Under the pieces are notes generated by a model. The model made no database searches. It had not been told where the DNA came from and saw only the letters and a program-made list of their open reading frames with translations. Shown here in pieces: positions 20,309 to 24,988 of a DNA stretch of 24,988 nt. The stretch is from contig JBGVRH010000100.1 in the NCBI GenBank assembly GCA_045128275.1, forward strand, positions 1-24,988, written 5' to 3'. Position 1 is the first letter of the stretch; each line of letters opens with the position of its first letter. The position numbers were made by a program, and so were the translations under genes. The stretch is from CAMEON01 sp045128275. Lineage in GTDB: Bacteria > Bacillota > Clostridia > Oscillospirales > CAG-272.

Positions 20309-20967
20309 CGAACCAAGATATCTTCCGTGAACTGACGCATATCGACCCCGCCTATATCCTGGCCGCCGCGCCCGGGGCGGGAAGCGAGACCCGCTTGAAA
20401 GGCCGTCAAAAAGGCCGCCGCTGGCTCAAGTGGAGCGGGCTAGCGGCCTGTATCTGCCTCGTCGCGGTGCTGGCGATCCAGATCAAGACCGCCCTGACCC
20501 CCGCACAGATGACCGACGTGTTCCGCGAGGGGGTCTGCCTGGAGCTGACGGATCTCGATCAGCTCCCCGCCGAGTACGATGGCGCGCTCCTGGCAGAGGG
20601 CTTGGGTGCCTCGTCCTATGAATTCTACTACAAGGAGGGCGGCGACCCCACCGACCCCGCCGATTGGTACTCCCTCCTGGTGAGTGAGGTAATGGGAAAC
20701 GGGCAGGTGGTACTGCACTGTATGTTCGGAGACCCCGACCTGGAGGACTGGAAGGTGGACATGGTCTTCACCAAGAAGGCCACCGAGACCCGCATCATCC
20801 ACGGGGTGGAGGTGCAGATCGCCCGCCAACAGCCCTCTCTGCGGGCGGAATACTGGTACTACGCCATCTTCAAGTACGACGGAGTGGTGTACGATCTCCG
20901 TACCCTGTCGGATGACGCGGGGTATGTGGATGAGGTGCTGGAGAGGATGCTGGGGGAGTTGAGTTGA
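20305..20967 (+). CDS. Probable membrane anti-sigma factor, DUF4367-like extracytoplasmic domain
   Basis: The 220-residue protein begins MTNQDIFRELTHIDPAYILAAAP. This short cytoplasmic N-terminal block (followed by a basic stretch and one membrane span near 43-60) is typical of clostridial proteins encoded directly after ECF-like sigma factors. The outer domain (about 62-220) contains MVFTKKATETRIIHGVEVQIAR and YYAIFKYDGVVYDLRTLSDD, similar to DUF4367. By analogy it holds the sigma factor at the membrane until a signal is sensed. No zinc-binding ZAS motif is seen. Confidence 0.75.
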   Translation: MTNQDIFRELTHIDPAYILAAAPGAGSETRLKGRQKGRRWLKWSGLAACICLVAVLAIQIKTALTPAQMTDVFREGVCLELTDLDQLPAEYDGALLAEGLGASSYEFYYKEGGDPTDPADWYSLLVSEVMGNGQVVLHCMFGDPDLEDWKVDMVFTKKATETRIIHGVEVQIARQQPSLRAEYWYYAIFKYDGVVYDLRTLSDDAGYVDEVLERMLGELS

Positions 20968-20970
20968 ATG

Positions 20971-21012
20971 AAAAAGCCCGTCGGGAGTATTCCCGACGGG
21001 CGATATTTTCTC
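20971..21012 (+). terminator. Terminator after the anti-sigma gene (copy 1 of a duplicated hairpin)
   Basis: A perfect 11-bp stem GCCCGTCGGGA/TCCCGACGGGC with loop GTAT at 20976-21001 follows the stop by eight bases and is followed by a T-rich stretch. The identical 26-bp sequence recurs at 22692-22717. Confidence 0.85.
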
Positions 21013-21041
21013 TTGACAAAAAAATATTTTTAAATTATAAT
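21013..21041 (+). promoter_or_regulatory. Sigma-A promoter of the sigma-like regulator gene
   Basis: TTGACA (21013-21018) and TATAAT (21036-21041) with a 17-base, purely A/T spacer. The gene starts 74 bases downstream. Confidence 0.92.
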
Positions 21042-21115
21042 GAAAAAAGCCTAACCGTTTCCGAATTCCTTCACTAAATGGACAGATGCATCTGAAAAAC
21101 CCCGGGAGGAACCCC

Positions 21116-22681
21116 ATGACCAAAGAAGAACTGAACCAAAAGATCGCCGAGGTCTCCAAAACTATCTACCGGTACTGTATTGCCAGAACCCCCACCCGCG
21201 AGGAAGCGGAGGATCTGTCCCAGGATATTCTCTATGAGCTGGTCAAATCGGCGGGGAATATCCGCGACGATACGGCTTTCTACGCCTTTATGTGGGGGGT
21301 GGCAGGTAACGTGTACAAACAATGGTGCCGTAAGCGAGGCCGTCGGCAGTACAGCGAGCTGACCGAGGATATACCCGCCGAGGAGGAGCATTTTTCTTTT
21401 GACGGTGAAGAGACCGAGGATATCCTCCGTCTGCGCCGTGAGCTGACCCTTCTCTCGGAGCGGCACCGCCATGCCACTGTGCTGTACTACATCCACCGCA
21501 AACCCTGTGCCGAGATCGCGGAGCGTTTGTCCATCAGCGAAAGCATGGTCAAGTACCTCCTTTTCAAATCCCGGATCATACTGAAAGAAGGAATGAATAT
21601 GGAACGCAAATTAGGAACCCTGAGTTATGACCCCAAGACCCTGATTCCCTTGTTTTGCGGGGAAGGCCCCAACCGCTTTTGGGACTTTATGCAGAGCAAG
21701 ATCCGCCAGAACATTGTGAGTGCTTGCTACAATGATGCCCTCACACCGCAACAGATCAGCCTGGAGACGGGCATCTCCCTGTCCTACCTTGACGACGAGA
21801 TCAAGGCTCTTGCTGACAAGAAGATCTTGATCACGGATGGCCCTCGCTATAAGACCAATGTCATCATTATCACAGCGGACTGCCGCAGAGAGATAAATAC
21901 CGCCACCGAAGAGGCTCGCCGCCAGCTTGCCAATGGTATGGCTGAGTTTTTGCAGAACCGTTTGACCGCTTACAAGGAGATCGGCTTTGCAGGGAATGGC
22001 TTTTCTGACAATACCCTCCGCTGGCAGTTGATCGTCCCTATGTTCCGCGCCGTCGAGCCCTTTGACGAATTCGACAAGCTGTCGATTCCCGAGACGGGGT
22101 GGGGTGATCGCGCTTGCCAGTGGTGCGTGGAGGCCACCTCCGAGGCACCTCAGTACACCTTCAATTTCTGTGAGCTGGACGGTACGCGCGGAGACCGTGT
22201 AATGTTTTACGATTACCTTCCCAAGCCTTATGGCGATCATCACGATTTCTACGGCAACCGCCGTTATGTCAATATCCTCTGTGATATTGCCCGCGGAGAC
22301 TGCCAAAAGCTCAGCGAATACGATCTGGAGGCGGTGGCTGACTTGATCCGTTTGGGCTATATCCGCAAGGAAGGAGACGGATTTGCAGTCAATATGCCTA
22401 TCTACACGGCAGAGCAGTATGCCCGCGTACAGGGGATGGCCGAAGATTATGTGGCAGGAACGCTGAAGCCGGCGTTGGATGCGCTGGATGCGACCGTAGC
22501 CGCTGTGCTGAGCCAGCACACTCCTAAGCATTTGCAGGAGCAAGTGGCCGCTATTGCCTTTACGGAGAAGCATACCAGCGCCGTGTCTCTTCCTGCTCAG
22601 CTACTCATTGAGGAGGGCAAGCTGATCCCCAACTGGCACATGGGAGAGATGCCCACTACCTATATCGTTCTGAACGATTGA
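21116..22681 (+). CDS. Sigma-70-like factor with large C-terminal sensor-like extension
   Basis: The 521-residue protein has sigma region 2 at about 15-72 (YRYCIARTPTREEAEDLSQDILYELV, AFYAFMWGVAGNVYKQWCRK) and region 4 at about 105-157 (LTLLSERHRHATVLYYIHRKPCAEIAERLSISESMVKYLLFKSR). A 360-residue extension follows. Its first part looks like a winged helix (LTPQQISLETGISLSYLDDEIKALADKKILI, 209-239); the rest, with FNFCELDG, YDYLPKPYGDHHDF and a helical C-terminus, is not recognised. The start at 21116 follows GGGAGGA; an in-frame ATG at 21086 lacks one. G+C is visibly lower than in its neighbours. No anti-sigma gene follows, so the extension may control the sigma part directly. Confidence 0.82.
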   Translation: MTKEELNQKIAEVSKTIYRYCIARTPTREEAEDLSQDILYELVKSAGNIRDDTAFYAFMWGVAGNVYKQWCRKRGRRQYSELTEDIPAEEEHFSFDGEETEDILRLRRELTLLSERHRHATVLYYIHRKPCAEIAERLSISESMVKYLLFKSRIILKEGMNMERKLGTLSYDPKTLIPLFCGEGPNRFWDFMQSKIRQNIVSACYNDALTPQQISLETGISLSYLDDEIKALADKKILITDGPRYKTNVIIITADCRREINTATEEARRQLANGMAEFLQNRLTAYKEIGFAGNGFSDNTLRWQLIVPMFRAVEPFDEFDKLSIPETGWGDRACQWCVEATSEAPQYTFNFCELDGTRGDRVMFYDYLPKPYGDHHDFYGNRRYVNILCDIARGDCQKLSEYDLEAVADLIRLGYIRKEGDGFAVNMPIYTAEQYARVQGMAEDYVAGTLKPALDALDATVAAVLSQHTPKHLQEQVAAIAFTEKHTSAVSLPAQLLIEEGKLIPNWHMGEMPTTYIVLND

Positions 22682-22690
22682 TCAGAAAAC

Positions 22691-22718
22691 AGCCCGTCGG
22701 GAGTATTCCCGACGGGCT
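22691..22718. terminator. Bidirectional terminator (copy 2 of the duplicated hairpin)
   Basis: The stem GCCCGTCGGGA/TCCCGACGGGC with loop GTAT is identical to the copy at 20976-21001. On the minus strand it is followed by TGTTTTC, so it can also end the pyridoxal kinase transcript that converges here. Confidence 0.85.
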
Positions 22719-22744
22719 AAATCTATGTTTGTTCTGTTTGGTTC

Positions 22745-23602
22745 TCAATCCCGAACCGCCATCTTCCGCGCAATGCGGATCATATCCATCAGCGTCCCCA
22801 GCATAGGCTCGAACTTGACGCCGTAGGTGTGATCCTTGTCGCCGCGGGTGTTCTCCATGCAGAGGAGGGTGTAGTCGGCGGCGATCTTGGCGGCGGTGTA
22901 GGCATCCAGATCCTTCATGAGCGCGCCCACAAAGGCCGAGGCGTACACGTCGCCCGTGCCGTGGCAGTTCTCGGACAGGCGGCGGTGGCAGTAGTAGGAC
23001 TGCACACCCGACTCGGAGATCATGACACCCGTCTGGGCGGGATGGAAGCCCACACCCGTCAGGATGATATTCTTGGCACCCAGCTTGTGCAGGGCGGTCA
23101 TCAGCTCCTGGATGTATGCCTCGTCATACTCCTCGCGGTACTCGATCCCGGTAAGGAAGCAGGCCTCGGTGACGTTGGGGAGGAGGTAGTCGGCGGCGGC
23201 GCAGAGGGACTTCATGGCCTCCACGTAGTCCATGTCGAAGGCGGGGTAGAGCTTACCGTGATCCGCCATGGCGGGATCCACGATGCGCAGACCCTCGGGG
23301 GTCAGGGTGGAGTTCATGATGGCCTTGACGTAGTCGATCTGCTCGGTGGAGCCCAGGTAGCCCGTGTAGACCGCCTCAAAGCGCAGGCCCTCCTTGTTCC
23401 AGTGGGCGTTGATGGCGGGCATATCGGCGGAGAGGTCGCGGCAGGTAAAGCCCGTAAAGCCCGCGGTGTGGGTGGACAGCACCGCCGAGGGAAGGATGGC
23501 GGTCTCGTGCCCGCAGGCGGACAGGATGGGGAGCGCGACGGTCAGGGAGCACTGACCCACGCAGGAAATGTCTTGGATGGTAAGAAGTCTTTTGTATGCC
23601 AT
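22745..23602 (-). CDS. pdxY: Pyridoxal/pyridoxamine kinase
   Basis: The 285-residue protein is a ribokinase-fold kinase of the PdxK/PdxY group: ILTIQD-like start (LLTIQDISCVGQCSL), VLSTHTAGFTGF (41-52), VDPAMADHGKLY (108-119), DYLLPNVTEACFLTG (138-152) and the catalytic GTGD in CHGTGDVYASAFVGAL (Asp218). It phosphorylates pyridoxal, pyridoxine or pyridoxamine in vitamin B6 salvage. The ATG at 23602 was chosen over the longer frame because CAGGAGG lies just before it. It follows the shikimate kinase gene by 31 bases in one operon. Confidence 0.9.
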   Translation of the reverse strand: MAYKRLLTIQDISCVGQCSLTVALPILSACGHETAILPSAVLSTHTAGFTGFTCRDLSADMPAINAHWNKEGLRFEAVYTGYLGSTEQIDYVKAIMNSTLTPEGLRIVDPAMADHGKLYPAFDMDYVEAMKSLCAAADYLLPNVTEACFLTGIEYREEYDEAYIQELMTALHKLGAKNIILTGVGFHPAQTGVMISESGVQSYYCHRRLSENCHGTGDVYASAFVGALMKDLDAYTAAKIAADYTLLCMENTRGDKDHTYGVKFEPMLGTLMDMIRIARKMAVRD

Positions 23603-23633
23603 GATGGCCTCCTGAAAACATGGAATAAAGTGT

Positions 23634-24161
23634 TCAGTCACAATCGAAATGTGCGCAAAGGGAATCCAGCACGTCACCGATGCTGTCGCCGCGGCTCTCG
23701 TCCACGGTGATGTCGGCGTACCGCTCGTAGAGGGCGCACCGCTCGTCGTAGAGGTCGCGGAGGGTGTAGCCCGCGGGCATGACCACCCCGCGGTGGGTGA
23801 AGTTGCCCAGCCGCTTTTGCACCGTCTCAAAGGACAGGCGGAGGTAGACCACCGTGCCGACGGACTTGAAATGCGCCATGGCGGCCTCGCTGTACACCGC
23901 GCTCCCGCCCGTGGCGATGACCGAGGGGACGGAATCGTTTCCGAGAGTCAGATTCACGGCCTCCTCCAGAGCGAGAAAGCCCGCCTGCCCCTCCTCGGAT
24001 ATGATGCGGTGGAGCTTCTTGCCCGCCCGTTCCTGGATGATGAGGTCGGAGTCGATGAAGCGGTACCCCAATGTCTTGGCGGCCAGCACTCCCACGGTGC
24101 TCTTCCCGCAGGCGGGCATACCGATGAGGATGATGTGGCGGGGGGAGATGGGGTGGTTCAT
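23634..24161 (-). CDS. aroK: Shikimate kinase-like P-loop kinase
   Basis: The 175-residue protein has Walker A GMPACGKST (14-22), FIDSDLII (36-42) for shikimate binding, IATGGSAVY (82-90) and the C-terminal DERCALYERYADITVDE (139-155). These match shikimate kinase, which makes shikimate 3-phosphate in aromatic amino-acid synthesis. The lid reads HRGVVMPAG rather than the usual NRPLL, so substrate may differ; no other aro genes are nearby. ACGGAGG lies before the ATG at 24161. It heads a two-gene operon with the pyridoxal kinase. Confidence 0.8.
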   Translation of the reverse strand: MNHPISPRHIILIGMPACGKSTVGVLAAKTLGYRFIDSDLIIQERAGKKLHRIISEEGQAGFLALEEAVNLTLGNDSVPSVIATGGSAVYSEAAMAHFKSVGTVVYLRLSFETVQKRLGNFTHRGVVMPAGYTLRDLYDERCALYERYADITVDESRGDSIGDVLDSLCAHFDCD

Positions 24162-24191
24162 GGCGGCCTCCGTGGGTGATCGTTTGTCAGC

Positions 24192-24220
24192 ATTATACTA
24201 CTTTTTTCTTTTGTTGTCAA
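24192..24220 (-). promoter_or_regulatory. Sigma-A promoter of the aroK-pdxY operon
   Basis: Minus strand TTGACA (24215-24220) and TATAAT (24192-24197) with a 17-base spacer; the aroK-like start codon is 31 bases downstream. Confidence 0.92.
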
Positions 24221-24286
24221 GAGAAAAGATGGTACAAAATTTGTTTGAAGGGGTGGGAGTGTTTTGGGGGATTTGGTTGAAAACAG

Positions 24287-24319
24287 ATATGGACTGCCTC
24301 GCAGGGAGACAGTCCATAT
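24287..24319 (-). terminator. Terminator of the LRR/CFI-box gene remnant
   Basis: A perfect 10-bp stem ATATGGACTG/CAGTCCATAT with a 13-base loop lies just past the stop at 24323. The minus-strand flank is CTGTTTTC; the plus-strand flank is T6, so it may act in both directions. Confidence 0.68.
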
Positions 24320-24322
24320 TTT

Positions 24323-24856
24323 TTACCAATGTTTATCCTCGTAGGGAGTGTCGGCAACGCCATGATCCCGCAGGTTATGTACCATGCGATCCAGCGTCCC
24401 GCGCCACATTTTCTTGAACAAGTTAGTTTCGCCAAACCATTTTACCAGGGTGGGACTGATGGCGTAGTATGTATGGATGAATGCCCGTCCGTACCAAGTA
24501 GAGCCCAACGTGTTGTCGCGGAAACGGCGGAGTGTCCAGACCTCGGGGCAGTCGTAGGAGCCGTAAACACAGGTGGCAACGTAGCAGCCGTTACTCGAAT
24601 ATTTGGGAGTGCCGCTATACCAGTCTTTTCCGAAGGAAATAGCGGGCCATTCGCTTTGCGGACGACCAAGAGATATTTCCTTCGTGCATCCTTGAGCAAA
24701 CGCTTTGCTTCCAACCGATTCAAGGTATTTGCCCAAGTGAACATACTTAAGTTCTCCACAACAAGCAAACGCATAATCACCGACACTTGTAATGCTTTCA
24801 AAATTGACACTAGATAAGGCACAACCCGCAAAAGCAGCATAGCCTATAGGCCACCT
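24323..24856 (-). pseudogene. 3' remnant of a BspA-like LRR protein with CFI-box-type C-terminal domain
   Basis: The open frame of 178 codons has no proper start. Its first part reads IGYAAFAGCALSSVNFES, then VGDYAFACCGELKYVHLG and VGSKAFAQGCT, which are leucine-rich repeats of the BspA/Treponema type (LRR_5). The second part begins SSNGCYVATCVYGSYDCPEV and continues WTLRRFRDNTL, FIHTYYAISPTLVKWFG and DTPYEDKHW, a domain I know as a CFI-box-type C-terminal module appended to many clostridial proteins. An in-frame TAG at 24857-24859 precedes the first repeat, and the sequence beyond is AT-rich and non-coding, so the gene is cut in the repeats. Its G+C is lower than that of its neighbours. Confidence 0.75.
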
Positions 24857-24988
24857 CTAAAAACCTCACAAAAACGATCAGTCGATAGAGAAAAAGGCCA
24901 AAAAATGCAAAAATAACGTTTTAACCTTGTTTTACCCCTCAAAAAAGGGGATATGGGGTGCGCCGAAGGCGCAGTTACCCTATGACAA
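24849..24988. mobile_element. Possible end of an insertion sequence truncating the LRR gene
   Basis: From about GGCCACCTCTAAAAACC (24849) the sequence turns AT-rich and loses coding character exactly where the LRR frame breaks. The CACCTCTAAAAACC run resembles terminal repeats I associate with some transposons; this is from memory and unverified. Farther on are hairpins CCCCT/AGGGG and GCGCC/GGCGC (24937-24972). No transposase is within the window. Confidence 0.35.

Overview
The window is chromosomal DNA of high G+C content. It most likely comes from an uncultured gut-type member of the Clostridia (Bacillota), near Oscillospirales/Ruminococcaceae. This rests on near-consensus vegetative promoters (TTGACA-17-TATAAT), AAAGGAG-type ribosome binding sites, a maf/mreB/PBP2 cluster, a sigma factor with an overlapping DUF4367-like membrane partner, a BspA-type leucine-rich repeat fused to a CFI-box-type C-terminal domain, and interspersed short repeats of a kind common in gut Firmicutes. 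No rRNA, tRNA or CRISPR array was seen. Taxonomy is inference.

Left part (1-4.8 kb). A small lipoprotein gene (+) converges on a three-gene minus-strand operon: GT8 glycosyltransferase, PlsC-like acyltransferase and CrtO-like acyltransferase. That operon probably makes or decorates an acylated glycolipid. Behind its promoter lie degenerate 22-bp tandem repeats and a duplicated 3' tail of the neighbouring gene.

Cell-wall and housekeeping operon (10.5-3.5 kb, minus). One consensus promoter drives maf, mreB, a CPBP membrane protease, PBP2, an RNHCP zinc-ribbon protein, ruvX and a single-pass membrane protein. The positions where mreC and mreD usually sit hold the CPBP gene instead. Two gaps in this operon carry arrays of short hairpins: stem sequences differ from hairpin to hairpin while the spacers are nearly constant. 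These arrays are the most unusual feature here.

Middle part (10.6-19.6 kb, minus). This holds a lipoprotein with a KPVIYLYP motif, two tandem paralogous membrane proteins sharing a GQSFYSL tail, an ArsB/SLC13-type permease, a membrane-anchored protein of unknown function, a secreted LamG-like surface protein with a C-terminal anchor, an MFS transporter and a DUF2752 protein. Two miniature elements share the same inverted ends but carry different internal repeats. Each sits about 40 bp upstream of a start codon.

Right part (19.6-25 kb). A divergent promoter region separates DUF2752 from an ECF-like sigma factor and its probable membrane anti-sigma partner. Next comes a second sigma-like protein with a large C-terminal extension, bracketed by two identical 26-bp hairpins. 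Then follow a pyridoxal kinase/shikimate kinase pair (minus) and the 3' remnant of an LRR/CFI-box surface protein gene. That gene is cut off about 130 bp before the window end, possibly by an insertion sequence.
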